Notes: generated by a model from the sequence alone, not told the origin. A DNA stretch of 64,000 bases from Pseudarthrobacter chlorophenolicus A6 (GCF_000022025.1 NC_011886.1:2769209-2833208), one strand, 5' to 3'; positions 34,354-44,193 are shown, counted from the first letter of the stretch. Numbers and translations: made by a program.

Positions 34354-35457
34354 TCAGCCGGCGAGGGCGTCTGCCACCCGGGGCGCCACCGCCGTGCCGA
34401 GCAGTTCGATGGAGCGCATCATGGCCGCATGCGGCAATGGGCCGTTGCTGTACTTGAAGTCGAAGCGGTCCACGCCCAGGTTCCGTTTCAGCTGGACGAT
34501 CTTCCGCGCCACCGTGTCCGGGGAGCCGACGTACAGGGCGCCTTCCGGGGCACAGAGGGCATCAAACTCGCCGCGTCCGGCCGGACCCCAGCCGCGTTCG
34601 GCACCAAGCCGGTTGCGAAGGGCCAGCCAGTGCGAGAAGAACTCCTCACGTGCCTGCTCATCCGTGGCAGCGACGTGTCCCGGCGAGTGCGTGGCCAGCT
34701 GCTGCATGGGATGCCCGTACTTGCCCATCGCTTCGCGGTAGAGGTCCGCCAGTGGACCGAAGGCACGCGGCTGGCCACCGATGATGGCGAAGATGATGGG
34801 GTACCCGTACTGGGCGCACCGCAGGACGGATTCGGGCGTGCCGCCGACGCCGATCCAGGTAGGCAGCAGGTGGTGTTCGAGCGGCGGGTAGATACTCAGT
34901 CCGTGCAGTGACGGACGGGTCCGCCCTTCCCAGTGCACGGGTTTCTGCGCCCGCACCTTGTCAAAGAGCTCCAGCTTTTCCTCGAAGAGGACTTCGTAGT
35001 CGGCCAGGTCAAGGCCGAAGAGCGGGAAGGATTCCACGAAGGATCCCCGCCCCAGCATGACTTCGGCGCGGCCGTTCGAGATAGCGTCCACCGTGGAGAA
35101 GCGCTGGAAGACCCGGATGGGATCGTCCGAGCTCAGCACGGTCACGGCGGAGCCAAGCCGGATCCGGGACGTGCGTGCCGCGGCTGCGGCGAGGAAAACC
35201 TCCGGCGCGGACACGGCGTAGTCCTTGCGGTGGTGCTCCCCCACACCAAAGGCGTGGAGTCCGACGGCGTCTGCCAGTTCCGCCTGCTCCAGCAGCTGGC
35301 GCAGGACTTCGGCGTGCGGCTGGGGGCTGCCGTCCGGATTCACGCCGACATCGCCGAACGTGTTCAGGCCCAGAAGGATGCGGTCCCCGCCAACAGGAGC
35401 CGTTGGGGATGCGGAAGGCGATTCCGGGGCGGGCGCCTCGCCGGTAATCCCGGTCAC
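34354..35457 (-). CDS. LLM-class flavin-dependent oxidoreductase inside the heme block
   Basis: Luciferase-like monooxygenase family protein, 367 residues from the GTG at 35457, which overlaps the hemB stop by four bases. After an Ala/Pro/Ser-rich start the core begins [12 protein letters not shown], with [47 protein letters not shown] and [17 protein letters not shown], the usual flavin-binding barrel strands, and ending [24 protein letters not shown]. The substrate is unknown. Its coupling to hemB and position before hemL suggest a link with tetrapyrrole or linked redox metabolism, but that is inference. Confidence 0.88.
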   Translation of the reverse strand: MTGITGEAPAPESPSASPTAPVGGDRILLGLNTFGDVGVNPDGSPQPHAEVLRQLLEQAELADAVGLHAFGVGEHHRKDYAVSAPEVFLAAAAARTSRIRLGSAVTVLSSDDPIRVFQRFSTVDAISNGRAEVMLGRGSFVESFPLFGLDLADYEVLFEEKLELFDKVRAQKPVHWEGRTRPSLHGLSIYPPLEHHLLPTWIGVGGTPESVLRCAQYGYPIIFAIIGGQPRAFGPLADLYREAMGKYGHPMQQLATHSPGHVAATDEQAREEFFSHWLALRNRLGAERGWGPAGRGEFDALCAPEGALYVGSPDTVARKIVQLKRNLGVDRFDFKYSNGPLPHAAMMRSIELLGTAVAPRVADALAG

Positions 35458-36437
35458 CGGCCTTCCTTCAGCCAGCCGGCGAGCTCGGCGGCCCAATACG
35501 TCAGCACCATGTGGGCGCCCGCCCGGCGGATGCCGAGGACGGACTCGGCAATGGCTGCCCTGCGGTCGATCCAGCCGTTGGCGGCAGCGGCTTCGATCAT
35601 CGCGTACTCGCCCGAGATCTGGTAGGCGGCCACCGGCACGGGGCTCATGGCGGCAACGTCAGCAACAATGTCCAGGTAGCTCATGGCCGGCTTGACCATG
35701 ACGATGTCTGCGCCTTCCGCGAGGTCCAGTTCAACCTCGCGCAGCGCCTCGGTGCGGTTGCCGGCGTCCATCTGGTAGGTCCGCCGGTCGCCCTTGAGCT
35801 GCGAGTCCACGGCCTCCCGGAACGGGCCGTAGAAGGCCGAAGCGTATTTCGCCGAGTAGGCGATCACGGAGGTGTTGGCGTGGCCGGCGTCGTCGAGGGC
35901 GGCCCGGATGGCGGCGATCTGGCCGTCCATCATGCCTGACGGCCCCAGCATGTGGGCGCCCGCCTCGGCCTGTGCAACGGCCATCCTGGCGTAGATCTCC
36001 ACGGTGCGGTCGTTGTCAACGTACCCGTCGGCGTCGAGCACTCCACAGTGGCCGTGGTCGGTGAATTCATCCAGGCAGACATCGCTCATGATGACCAGGT
36101 CGTCGCCCACTTCGGCACGAACGTCGCGGATGGCTTTGTTCAGGACACCCTGCGGGTCGAGGGAGGCGGTCCCTTCGGCGTCTCGGGTTTCCGGGATGCC
36201 GAAGAGCATGATGCCGCCCAGGCCAAGTTCAACCGCCTCGGCCGCAGCACGTTTCAGGGAGTCGCTGGTGTGCTGCACCACCCCTGGCATGGACGTAATG
36301 GGGTTCGGCTCGGTGATCCCTTCGCGGATGAAGGCCGGAAGGATGAGTTCGGCCGAAGCCAGCCGGGTTTCGGCGGTGAGCCGGCGCATGGCGGGGGTGG
36401 TGCGCAGGCGGCGGGGGCGTTGGCTGGGGAAAGTCAT
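35454..36437 (-). CDS. hemB: Porphobilinogen synthase (delta-aminolevulinate dehydratase)
   Basis: Condenses two 5-aminolevulinates to porphobilinogen. The length of 327 residues is normal. The metal/activator region reads [18 protein letters not shown] (about 117-134), with two Cys but not the full three-Cys zinc triplet, so it may depend on magnesium. The Schiff-base lysines are in [16 protein letters not shown] and [15 protein letters not shown] at 36437 has AAGGA upstream. Follows hemD by 56 bases; its stop overlaps the LLM gene. Confidence 0.96.
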   Translation of the reverse strand: MTFPSQRPRRLRTTPAMRRLTAETRLASAELILPAFIREGITEPNPITSMPGVVQHTSDSLKRAAAEAVELGLGGIMLFGIPETRDAEGTASLDPQGVLNKAIRDVRAEVGDDLVIMSDVCLDEFTDHGHCGVLDADGYVDNDRTVEIYARMAVAQAEAGAHMLGPSGMMDGQIAAIRAALDDAGHANTSVIAYSAKYASAFYGPFREAVDSQLKGDRRTYQMDAGNRTEALREVELDLAEGADIVMVKPAMSYLDIVADVAAMSPVPVAAYQISGEYAMIEAAAANGWIDRRAAIAESVLGIRRAGAHMVLTYWAAELAGWLKEGR

Positions 36438-36493
36438 GGATGCGGTCCTTCAGGTTGTTGCGTGGGTGCTGCTGCGGCCGGGTGTGTGCCCGG

Positions 36494-37357
36494 TCAGGGC
36501 GGGGTAAGGGCCTTCACGACGGCGGCCACCAGCCCGTCCGGTGTGGGTTCGTCCGCCACCGCGGCCACGGGCAGGTCCAGCGCGGCTGCCTGGTCCGCCG
36601 TCGAACGTCCGATGGCCACGAGCCGGCAACCGCCCAACGGCGACAGGGAGGCAATGCGGCGCACTGCGCTCGGCGATGCCGCCACCACGGCGGAGATTCT
36701 CCCGCCGGCGATTTCAGCCGCTGCGGCTTCGGGCGTGAGCAGCGTGTACGACGCCGTCGCCTGGCCTGCGCCGCCGTCTTCAGGCTGCATGGCGAGCCTA
36801 CGATCCGCTGCCGCCGGGAAGTCGACCGTGCGGTAGAACGTTACGGCGGTGACGTCGCTGCCTTTTCGAAGTCCGTCGGCCAGCGTGGCGGCGGCAATGT
36901 CGGCCTGGGGCAGCAGGACCCTGCCACCTCCGGTCCAGGCTTCCAGGAGGCCGGCGGCCGACTGTTCCCCGGCCGGCGTCAGTTCCACTGCCAGGCCATG
37001 GGATTCCAGGATTCTGCGGGTGGCGGGGCCGATCGCGCCGATCCGGGTGGCCGGTGGAACCAAGCGGGCCAGTTCCAGCCCGCGTTCCGCTGCCTTTTCC
37101 ATCAGGACGTGGACAGTGGTGGCGCTGCTGACCACCAGCCAGTCGAAGGCACCCGCCGCCAGGGCGTCGCAGGCGACATCCAGGGCGTGCTGGTCCGGTG
37201 CGCGTTCGAAGTCGATCAGCGGCAGCAGGACCGGCGTGGCTCCTGCCCCGGCCAGCGCCTGGACAAGCGCCGCGGACCGTTCCGGGCTGCGGGTCACCAG
37301 GACCCGGGTTCCGCTGAGGGGTCCGTCCTTGCCGGGTGCGCTGGAAGGCATCGTCAT
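36494..37357 (-). CDS. hemD: Uroporphyrinogen-III synthase
   Basis: Cyclises hydroxymethylbilane with inversion of ring D. The family is poorly conserved; the identification rests on LSGTRVLVTRSPERSAALVQAL, PLIDFERAP, DWLVVSSATTVHVLM, IGAIGPATRRILESHGL and the place directly after hemC. With the ATG at 37357, seven bases past the hemC stop, it has 287 residues; ATG at 37351 is equally possible. The much longer open frame upstream is antisense to the true hemC frame and is rejected. Confidence 0.92.
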   Translation of the reverse strand: MTMPSSAPGKDGPLSGTRVLVTRSPERSAALVQALAGAGATPVLLPLIDFERAPDQHALDVACDALAAGAFDWLVVSSATTVHVLMEKAAERGLELARLVPPATRIGAIGPATRRILESHGLAVELTPAGEQSAAGLLEAWTGGGRVLLPQADIAAATLADGLRKGSDVTAVTFYRTVDFPAAADRRLAMQPEDGGAGQATASYTLLTPEAAAAEIAGGRISAVVAASPSAVRRIASLSPLGGCRLVAIGRSTADQAAALDLPVAAVADEPTPDGLVAAVVKALTPP

Positions 37358-37364
37358 GGCCTGG

Positions 37365-38363
37365 TCAGGAGGCCTGCAGGTCGGCGATGTCGGCGGCGCC
37401 GCCGGCGAGGAGGACTTCGGCCAGTTCGATGCCCAGCAGTGTGGCGCCCACTTCCGTGAGCCCATCCGTGGCGCGTTTGTCCCGGACGGAGGCTTTCCCG
37501 TCCACGGCACACACCACGGCTTCCAGGTGCAGCATGCTGCCCTTGCGGTACGCGTAGGCACCGACGGGAGCCGCGCAGCCGGCTTCGAGCCTGGCCAGCA
37601 GGGCGCGTTCGGCGGTGACGGCCAGGCGGGTGTCGGGGTCGTCGAGGGCGGCCAGGGCCTGCGCCAGCACTTCCTGGGATCCCTCTGTTGATCCGGGTTT
37701 GCGGGGCGCGTCGGCGGTCCGGGACTCGATGGCCAGCGACCCCTGGCCTGCGGCCGGGAGCATCACGTCGGGCTCAAGGTATTCGCTGACTGCATCCAGC
37801 CTGCTGATCCGTTCGAGACCTGCGGCGGCCAGCACCACGGCATCAAGGTCGCAGGATTTCCCGGGAACAACTTCGTTGGTGGCGTTGCCCGGCAGTCCCG
37901 GCACGCGGCCCAAACGGGTGTCCACGTTGCCGCGGATATCCACGATCTCCAGGTCTGCGCGCGCAGCCCGCAACTGTGCCGCGCGCCGCGGCGAACCCGT
38001 TCCCACCTTGGCGCCTGCGGGAAGATCCGCGAGCTTGAGCCCGTCCCGTGCGCACAATACGTCGCGGACGTCCACGCGCTTGGGCGTCGCCGCGAGGCTG
38101 AGGCCAACGGCGGCACCCGTGGGCAAATCCTTCAGTGAGTGCACGGCAACGTCGCATTCGTTCCGCAGCAGGGCATCGCGCAGGGCAGCCACGAAGACGC
38201 CCGTGCCACCCATCTGCGAAAGCGGTCCGGTGAGGACGTCGCCGTCGGTCCGGATGTGGACGAGCTCCACGGGGAAGCCTCCGACGGCGGCAAGCTGGTC
38301 CGCGGTCTGCTGCGTCTGGGTCAGGGCAAGCTTGCTGGCCCTGGTACCGATGCGGACAGTCAC
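37365..38363 (-). CDS. hemC: Hydroxymethylbilane synthase (porphobilinogen deaminase)
   Basis: Polymerises four porphobilinogens. From the GTG at 38363, which overlaps the cpfC stop by four bases, it has 332 residues. Motifs: RIGTRASKLALTQTQ at the start, AVHSLKDLP with the catalytic Asp region, GTGSPRRAAQLRA, LPAAGQGSLAIE, and the dipyrromethane cofactor cysteine in LEAGCAAPVGAYA at about residue 254. An insert near RTADAPRKPGSTEGSQ is slightly longer than in enterobacterial enzymes. Confidence 0.96.
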   Translation of the reverse strand: MTVRIGTRASKLALTQTQQTADQLAAVGGFPVELVHIRTDGDVLTGPLSQMGGTGVFVAALRDALLRNECDVAVHSLKDLPTGAAVGLSLAATPKRVDVRDVLCARDGLKLADLPAGAKVGTGSPRRAAQLRAARADLEIVDIRGNVDTRLGRVPGLPGNATNEVVPGKSCDLDAVVLAAAGLERISRLDAVSEYLEPDVMLPAAGQGSLAIESRTADAPRKPGSTEGSQEVLAQALAALDDPDTRLAVTAERALLARLEAGCAAPVGAYAYRKGSMLHLEAVVCAVDGKASVRDKRATDGLTEVGATLLGIELAEVLLAGGAADIADLQAS

Positions 38364-39625
38364 AGCTGCGCTGCTTCCCCGGACTGGCCGGACGAGGTTG
38401 CGGATCCGGCAGCGGGATACGGGTCGTGCCCGGTGCCGACGGTGGTGTCTGCCCCTGCGATGGTCGGCTTCTCGCCACGGAAGTTTGCGCAGCAGCCGGG
38501 CCGGCACACGTCGTACCAGGGTCCAAGGCCGGTCAGCGCCGGGCGGTCGCTGATGTTGTTGGCCAGCGTGCGTTCGGAGATCAGGTCCACCAACCCGTTG
38601 ACGAACTTCCGGTGCGTGCCCGGAGTGGGGACCCGGGTAGCAGCCAACCCAAGGTTGGCACAGGTTTCCAGGGCCTCCGTGTCCAGGTCCCAGACCACCT
38701 CCATGTGGTCGCTGACGAAGCCGAGCGGGACGATGACGATTCCCTTGGTTCCCTTGCCTGCGAGTTCCTCGATGGCGTCGTTGATGTCCGGTTCGAGCCA
38801 CGGCACATGCGGGGCACCGGACCGCGACTGGTACACCAGGGACCAGTCCGCGGTAAGTCCGGATTCTTCCGTCACGCGCTCCATCACAGCAGCGGCCGTG
38901 GCAAGGTGCTGCGCCACGTAGGCGGAGCCGTCCTCGAATTCACGCGGTTCACCCTCCGACCGGCCTGCGGCCTCGGCGTCCCGGGTGGGGATGGAGTGCG
39001 TTGCAAACAGGATCTGGACCGGAGCGTCGGGGGTCCCGGCCTCGGTCAGCTTTGCACGGACCTCGGCGAGACCTGCAGCGGTGCCCTCAATGAACGGCTC
39101 CACGAAACCGGGGTGGTCGAAGTACTGGCGGACCTTGTCCACTTCGAGGCGGCCGTCAAGGCCGGTTTCCGTCAGGGCCATGCCGATGTCCTCGCGGTAC
39201 TGGCGGCAGCTGGAGTAACAGGAGTAGGCACTGGTGGTGACCATCAGCAGGCGGCGGTGCCCGGCGTCGTACGCGTCCTGCAGCGTCTCCGGGATGTACG
39301 GCGCCCAGTTGCGGTTGCCCCACAGCACGGGCAGTTCGATGCCGCGGGCAGCGAGCTCAGCCTCGAGCGCAGCTTTCAGCTCGCGGTTCTGCTGGTTGAT
39401 GGGGCTGATGCCGCCGTTGGCGCGGTAGTGGTGCGAAACTTCCTCGAGCCGTTCGTCGGGGATGCCGCGGCCGCGGGTGACGTTGCGGAGGAACGGGATG
39501 ACGTCGTCCTGGCCCTCGGGCCCGCCGAAGGAGGCGAGGAGTACAGCGTCGTAGTTCTTGGGAGCCATGCGTCCGGCTTCGGTGACCGGGTTGACGGCGG
39601 TGGTCTGGGGGTCGAGCGGGCTCAT
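38360..39625 (-). CDS. cpfC: Coproporphyrin III ferrochelatase
   Basis: Inserts iron into coproporphyrin III in the Gram-positive branch of heme synthesis (also called HemH). The 421 residues contain VLLASFGGPEGQDDVIPFLRNV, TTSAYSCYSSCRQYREDI, the catalytic His in LFATHSIPTRDA, and VVPLGFVSDHMEVVWDLDTEA. Cysteines in SCYSSC and near the end (VCRPGCCANF) fit the [2Fe-2S] cluster found in actinobacterial ferrochelatases. The Pro/Gly/Ala tail after it is disordered. ATG overlaps the chdC stop by four bases, and the GTG of hemC overlaps its stop: chdC-cpfC-hemC are coupled. Confidence 0.95.
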   Translation of the reverse strand: MSPLDPQTTAVNPVTEAGRMAPKNYDAVLLASFGGPEGQDDVIPFLRNVTRGRGIPDERLEEVSHHYRANGGISPINQQNRELKAALEAELAARGIELPVLWGNRNWAPYIPETLQDAYDAGHRRLLMVTTSAYSCYSSCRQYREDIGMALTETGLDGRLEVDKVRQYFDHPGFVEPFIEGTAAGLAEVRAKLTEAGTPDAPVQILFATHSIPTRDAEAAGRSEGEPREFEDGSAYVAQHLATAAAVMERVTEESGLTADWSLVYQSRSGAPHVPWLEPDINDAIEELAGKGTKGIVIVPLGFVSDHMEVVWDLDTEALETCANLGLAATRVPTPGTHRKFVNGLVDLISERTLANNISDRPALTGLGPWYDVCRPGCCANFRGEKPTIAGADTTVGTGHDPYPAAGSATSSGQSGEAAQL

Positions 39626-40323
39626 GCGAGTACCTCTGCTACTTCTTCGGCGGAGACCCGGCGTCCGGTATAGAACGGGATCTCTTCACGGACATGGTTC
39701 CGCGCCTCGGTGGCGCGGAGGTGGCGCATAAGGTCGACGAGGTCAACCAGTTCGGGAGCCTCCAGACCAAGGATCCACTCCCAGTCGCCGAGGGCGAAGG
39801 AGGAAACGGTGTTGGAGATGACCTGGGGGAAGTCCCGGCCCAGCAGCCCGTGGTCACGGAGCATCTTGCCCCGTTCGGCGTCGGGCAGGATGTACCACTC
39901 GTAAGAGCGGACGAACGGGTAGACGCATAGCCATTCGGCCGGGGCGACGCCGCGTGAGTACGCCGGGGTGTGGTTCTTCGCAAACTCTGCCTCGCGGTGG
40001 ACACCCATGGCGGACCAGACAATCTCCGTACCTGCGAACAGGTCGCTGCGGCGGATGTCGCGGATGGCCTGCTGCAGGGCCTCCGGCTTGGGGCCGTGGA
40101 GCCACACCATGACGTCCGCGTCGGCGCGCATGGCCGAGACGTCGTAACTGCCGCGGTGCGTGACGCCGGCGGCCGCGAGCCGTTCCAGCAGCGTCTCGAA
40201 GTCAGCTGCAGCATCGGCGCTGCGGGCAACCTGCCCGGACCGCTTGAAGACCGTCCAGAGGGTGAAGAACTGCTCGGCTGATTCTTCGGTTTTAGTGACA
40301 GATTCGGCAGAAGTGTGGCTCAT
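39622..40323 (-). CDS. chdC: Coproheme decarboxylase (hydrogen peroxide-dependent heme synthase)
   Basis: Last enzyme of the coproporphyrin pathway (formerly HemQ), turning coproheme into heme b. The 233 residues show VSSFALGDWEWILGLEAPELVDLVDLMRHLRATEARNHV-type C-terminal half, with the actinobacterial block YPFVRSYEWYILPDAERGKML that carries the conserved catalytic Tyr, and VFKRSGQ near the start. Its presence, with CpfC and without a HemG/HemJ-type late pathway, fixes the heme route used. A perfect 17-base dyad lies 47-63 bases upstream. The ATG at 40323 has no strong ribosome site. Confidence 0.95.
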   Translation of the reverse strand: MSHTSAESVTKTEESAEQFFTLWTVFKRSGQVARSADAAADFETLLERLAAAGVTHRGSYDVSAMRADADVMVWLHGPKPEALQQAIRDIRRSDLFAGTEIVWSAMGVHREAEFAKNHTPAYSRGVAPAEWLCVYPFVRSYEWYILPDAERGKMLRDHGLLGRDFPQVISNTVSSFALGDWEWILGLEAPELVDLVDLMRHLRATEARNHVREEIPFYTGRRVSAEEVAEVLA

Positions 40324-40369
40324 GGTTACAAGTTTGCCCCTTCGCTACCCCCAAGTCGAAACCGGAGAG

Positions 40370-40386
40370 TTCTACAACCTGTAGAA
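40370..40386. promoter_or_regulatory. Perfect dyad upstream of chdC, candidate operator
   Basis: TTCTACAACCTGTAGAA: 7-base perfect arms around ACC, centred 55 bases before the chdC start. The TACA-N3-TGTA core resembles operators of BlaI/CopY-type repressors, but no such regulator is encoded nearby. A degenerate copy overlaps the hemA promoter region. Confidence 0.5.
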
Positions 40387-40435
40387 GTGCTTAATGTCAC
40401 AGACGCCGCATCGTCCGGCGCCGGATGACTGGCGG

Positions 40436-41437
40436 TCAGGGCTTGCGAAGACGCAGGTAAACGAGTCCTGCGGCGCCACCCACCGCTACCAGGCCAATGC
40501 CCAGCCACACCACGGCGGTCTGCATTTCTGACTGCACCGGAGTGAGTGTGCCGGTGCTGCGCACAGTGCTACTGGCAGCGGCACTGCCGGGCAATGTCGC
40601 GGCCCGTGGCACGCGGGTATCCGCGACCCGCTCGGGACCCTTGGCAGCGGACACCAGACGGTCCACGCCCGCCGATCCGGCAGTATCCCAAGCGCCACCG
40701 GCGGCAGCGTTGCTGCCGGGAACAGCTTCGGCCAGTGGGGCTGCGCCTTCCGTGGACGAGGGCTGGGCAACTGCCGGCGCAGCAGCGGGTGCGGGAACCT
40801 GCGGTGCCTGCGCCAGGGGAACGACCGCACCCTGCCGGGCCGCCTGTTCGGGGACGGCTGGGGATTGGCGGGTTTCCGGTGCGGCCGGAATGGTGGCGGC
40901 AGGTGCCGGGTCGGTTGCCGCGGAGGTAGTGGGGGTGCCTGACGGCAGCGGAAGGGGCAGGTCCGGAAGCGGAACCGGAGGAAGGGTCACGGCCGGCGCG
41001 GTCAGTGAGCCGGCGGTGGACGTGGGGGCAACGGTAGCGGTGGCCGTGGCCGTGGGGGCAACAGTGGCCGTCGCCGCGGCCGTCAGGGACGCCTGCACTG
41101 CCGGAACCAGCGACGCCGGCACCGGGATTCCCGCGGAAGCTGGAGTCCGCCGTCGGGTGTCCTTGGCGGCTGCTGTTTCATGGGATTCGCCGGATACCCT
41201 GGCTGCCCCGGGGCCGGCAGTAAGGGACACCCCCACGGGCAGGAAACCCGCGTCAAGCGTGGCCGACGCTCTGCTGTCGCCGGGGTCAAGAGTCCCCTGG
41301 TCTGCCTGGGACGCCTGCACGCCGGTGGTGAGAACCAGTACCGCTCCGACTGCCGCTGCTGCTGCGCTGCGTCGGATTCCCCCATGGATACCGGTCCGGG
41401 ACATTGAAAGCTCGGACCTGTGTTGAACCATGGTCAT
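40436..41437 (-). CDS. Unknown Ala/Pro/Thr-rich cell-surface protein inside the heme block
   Basis: No family recognised. A 333-residue protein with a signal peptide (basic residues, then AAAAAVGAVLVLTTGVQAS), a long low-complexity region rich in Ala, Pro, Thr, Val and Ser (about 85-260), including repeated TATV/APT units, and a C-terminal membrane helix (AVVWLGIGLVAVGGAAGLVYL) followed by RLRKP. The layout is that of a wall-spanning stalk anchored by its C-terminus. No LPXTG is seen. It lies between cgoX and chdC on the same strand, with 105 and 112 bases of space. Start uncertain: ATG at 41437, 41431 or 41404. The composition differs from its enzymatic neighbours. Confidence 0.72.
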   Translation of the reverse strand: MTMVQHRSELSMSRTGIHGGIRRSAAAAAVGAVLVLTTGVQASQADQGTLDPGDSRASATLDAGFLPVGVSLTAGPGAARVSGESHETAAAKDTRRRTPASAGIPVPASLVPAVQASLTAAATATVAPTATATATVAPTSTAGSLTAPAVTLPPVPLPDLPLPLPSGTPTTSAATDPAPAATIPAAPETRQSPAVPEQAARQGAVVPLAQAPQVPAPAAAPAVAQPSSTEGAAPLAEAVPGSNAAAGGAWDTAGSAGVDRLVSAAKGPERVADTRVPRAATLPGSAAASSTVRSTGTLTPVQSEMQTAVVWLGIGLVAVGGAAGLVYLRLRKP

Positions 41438-41542
41438 CGACCCTAACCAAAGCCGGCCGGGAAAGGGAAGTTTGCAACCGCCGCCGCCATATGCGCGGCC
41501 TGGCCCCGGGACTGCGGCTACCCGCTTGACCAGCGGCGATGG

Positions 41543-42973
41543 TCAGGACAGCAGGTTTCGGAGCTGTGTCCGGGTGTCGGACACCACGGCTGCAAGACCG
41601 TTTCCGGCCACCCAGCCGCCCACCACGGCCAGGGCGCCGGTGGCAGAGCAGGCTTCGCGGATGGACGCTACCCGGGCACGGTGCCCCACCGCCGCAAACG
41701 GCAGCGAGCCGCGCCAGCGGACCACGTCCCAGTCCACGACGTCGCTGCGCTGGATGGGAACTTCCAGCAGTGCCGAAGCGTCGCGCAGGGCGGCTGCAAG
41801 CAGTTCCTCATCGGTCTCCGGACGGCGCTGCTTCTCTGGCGCGCCGTCGCCGTCGGCCCGCCCGTAGGACAGCCGCACCACGTGCCGGCCCGGCCCGGCA
41901 GCTTCCCGCAGCCATTCCCATTTGCCGGTGGCGTGCGTCAACGCCTTCGCACCGATGCCCGGCGTTTGCGGCGCCACCAGGACGCCGGTTCCGCGCGGGC
42001 GACTATCAAGCGCCGCTTTGCCAATGACCAGGGTCACCAGCTTCACGTCCGGGCCCGCGCCGGGCTTCTTACCTGCGATTCCCGGCACGGACGGCGCCAG
42101 GAGGTCGACGGCGGCGGGCCCGTCGGTGGCCACCACCAGGACGGTTGCGTTGTAGGTTGTTTCTCCGGCGGTTACCCGCCATCCCCCGGACGTCCGGTCC
42201 GCGGAGTCGGCGTGAGTGCCGGTCAGGAGCTGCACTCCCCTGGCGGCGAGGTCCGCCACCAGCGCGTCGGTCAGCGTATGCATCCCGCCCTTGAGTCCGG
42301 CGACGGCGGAGCCGGCTTTTGCGGGGGCGCCGGCCTTGCCACGGCGCTGCGCGGAAACCGCGGCAGCGAGCGAACCCTCCCGGCGCAGTCCGGCACGGAG
42401 GCCGGGCGCCACCATGTCGACGTCGAGCATCCCGGGGTCCGCCGAGTGCACGCCCCCCACCACGGGAGCCACCAGCCGTTCCAGGACGCGCTTGCCCATC
42501 CGCGCGCGGACCAGCGCAGCCACGCTGGTCACGTCCGCGCCGGCACCTACTGACGCCGGCAGGAAGCGGTCCGCTGAGGCCCGGAGCGCACCGAGCAGGC
42601 CCAGGGAGCGCCGGACTTCCGGGTCCCACGGATTGGCCGGAATCCCCAGGACCCCGGTCTTGGGGAGCTCGCGGGGGCCTTCGGGCAGCTGAACCCAGGC
42701 GCCGCCCGGCCGGGGCTGCACGATGTTGGCGTCCAGGGCGAGTTCGGCGGCGAGGGATGCAACGGCGTCGGACCGGGTGGCGAACGATTCCGCTCCGCTG
42801 TCCAGGCTGATCCCGGCGACAGTATGGCTGCCGACGCAGCCGCCCCAGGCGCCGCTTTCCTCAAGCACCGTCACCTGGTAGCCGGCTGCGGCAAGTTCCC
42901 TGGCGGAGAGCAGGCCGGATATTCCCCCGCCCACCACCAGCGCCTGGCTGGTTGCTGCCGGTGAGCTGTCCAC
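41543..42973 (-). CDS. cgoX: Coproporphyrinogen III oxidase (FAD, HemY/HemG type)
   Basis: FAD enzyme that oxidises coproporphyrinogen III to coproporphyrin III in this pathway, related to protoporphyrinogen oxidase. The 476 residues begin with the dinucleotide fold VVGGGISGLLSARELAAAGYQVTVLE, followed by DSGAESFATR. The C-terminal AVVGGWVAGNGLAAVVSD block completes the FAD site. Two inner segments are Ala/Gly-rich. It starts five bases after the hemE stop and is surely co-transcribed with it. The substrate choice (copro- rather than protoporphyrinogen) is inferred from the presence of ChdC. Confidence 0.94.
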   Translation of the reverse strand: MDSSPAATSQALVVGGGISGLLSARELAAAGYQVTVLEESGAWGGCVGSHTVAGISLDSGAESFATRSDAVASLAAELALDANIVQPRPGGAWVQLPEGPRELPKTGVLGIPANPWDPEVRRSLGLLGALRASADRFLPASVGAGADVTSVAALVRARMGKRVLERLVAPVVGGVHSADPGMLDVDMVAPGLRAGLRREGSLAAAVSAQRRGKAGAPAKAGSAVAGLKGGMHTLTDALVADLAARGVQLLTGTHADSADRTSGGWRVTAGETTYNATVLVVATDGPAAVDLLAPSVPGIAGKKPGAGPDVKLVTLVIGKAALDSRPRGTGVLVAPQTPGIGAKALTHATGKWEWLREAAGPGRHVVRLSYGRADGDGAPEKQRRPETDEELLAAALRDASALLEVPIQRSDVVDWDVVRWRGSLPFAAVGHRARVASIREACSATGALAVVGGWVAGNGLAAVVSDTRTQLRNLLS

Positions 42974-42977
42974 GCGG

Positions 42978-44072
42978 CTACTCCGGGGAGATGGAGTGGA
43001 TGAGCTTAACCACGCGGGTCAGGACGTCCGGGTCGGTTTCCGGCGGGACGCCGTGGCCGAGGTTGAGGACGTGGCCTGGAGCCCCGGCCCCTGCGGCAAT
43101 AACTTCGCGGACGTGCGCTTCGAGGACGTCCCACGGAGCCGACAGGAGGGCGGGGTCAATGTTCCCCTGCAGCGGTACGGAGCCGCCCAACCGGCGGTTG
43201 GCTTCGTCGAGCGGCAGGCGGTAGTCCACGCCCACAACGTCCACCCCGACGTCGCGCATGGCAACGAGGAGTTCCGAGGTGCCGGTTCCGAAGTGGATCA
43301 GCGGCGCCCCAAGGTGGCGGACGTGGTCAAGGGCACGGGACGACGCCGACGCTACGAACCGCTGGTAGTCAGCAAGGCCCAGCGAGCCTGCCCAGGAATC
43401 GAAGAGCTGGCCCGCGGACGCGCCTGCTTCGAGCTGGGCGCGCAGGAAGAGCCCGGAAGCGTCGGCAGCCCAGTTGGCCAGGGCGTTCCAGGTTTCCGGA
43501 TCGGCGTGCATCATGGTGCGCGGGCCCAGATGGTCGCGTGAGGGCTTGCCTTCCACCATGTAGGCGGCCAGGGTGAACGGGGCGCCGGCGAAACCGATCA
43601 GCGGCGTTTTGCCCAGTTCGGCAACGGTAAGCCGGACGGCTTCCCGGATGGGTTCCAGGGCTTCCCAAGTCAGCTTCGGGAGGGCGGCCACGTCCACTGC
43701 GGTACGGACGGGCTTGTCCAGTACGGGGCCGACGCCGGGGACAATGTCCACGCCCACGCCGGCCAGTTTGAGGGGGATCACAATGTCAGAGAAGAAGATG
43801 CCCGCGTCCACGTCGTGCCGGCGGACGGGCTGAAGGGTGATCTCCGAGGCCAGTTCGGGCCGGAGGCAGGAGTCCAGCATGGCGATGCCTTCGCGGACCT
43901 TCAGGTATTCCGGCAGCGAACGCCCGGCTTGCCGCATGAACCAGACGGGGCGGCGGGACGGCTTGCCGCCCCGGTAAGCCGTGATCAGCGGGGAGTCTGC
44001 GGTGCGGCCATCCATGAGCGGATGGTCTGCGGCGAGTGTGCCGGCAGCGGAGACGGCGGGGCTAGGAGTCAT
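42978..44072 (-). CDS. hemE: Uroporphyrinogen decarboxylase
   Basis: Decarboxylates uroporphyrinogen III to coproporphyrinogen III. With the ATG at 44072 it has 364 residues. The signature [21 protein letters not shown] lies at about 45; [17 protein letters not shown] and [22 protein letters not shown] follow. The frame extends upstream to 44159 but without family similarity. CACAAT lies seven bases before the ATG and could be a -10 box of a leaderless message. First gene of the leftward block and divergent from hemA, so the two ends of the pathway share a 158-base control region. Confidence 0.95.
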   Translation of the reverse strand: MTPSPAVSAAGTLAADHPLMDGRTADSPLITAYRGGKPSRRPVWFMRQAGRSLPEYLKVREGIAMLDSCLRPELASEITLQPVRRHDVDAGIFFSDIVIPLKLAGVGVDIVPGVGPVLDKPVRTAVDVAALPKLTWEALEPIREAVRLTVAELGKTPLIGFAGAPFTLAAYMVEGKPSRDHLGPRTMMHADPETWNALANWAADASGLFLRAQLEAGASAGQLFDSWAGSLGLADYQRFVASASSRALDHVRHLGAPLIHFGTGTSELLVAMRDVGVDVVGVDYRLPLDEANRRLGGSVPLQGNIDPALLSAPWDVLEAHVREVIAAGAGAPGHVLNLGHGVPPETDPDVLTRVVKLIHSISPE

Positions 44073-44193
44073 GCCTTCGATTGTGCCCAAAATCAGGCGC
44101 AAAAGATAACGACAGGCTGTCACGGACAGGCGCCGCCGCCGCCCGGTGGCAGGAATCACAGCCCGTCACAGGCCCTCTTCGGCTCAGCCATTG

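Noticed and set aside
36494..37561. hemD fused to an N-terminal extension
   Set aside because: The first 68 residues are a shifted-frame shadow of hemC.
37365..38801. Extended hemC frame and similar extended hemD, hemE and hemA frames
   Set aside because: The upstream residues do not resemble the families and overlap neighbouring genes; the GTG or ATG starts at overlaps and ribosome sites are better.
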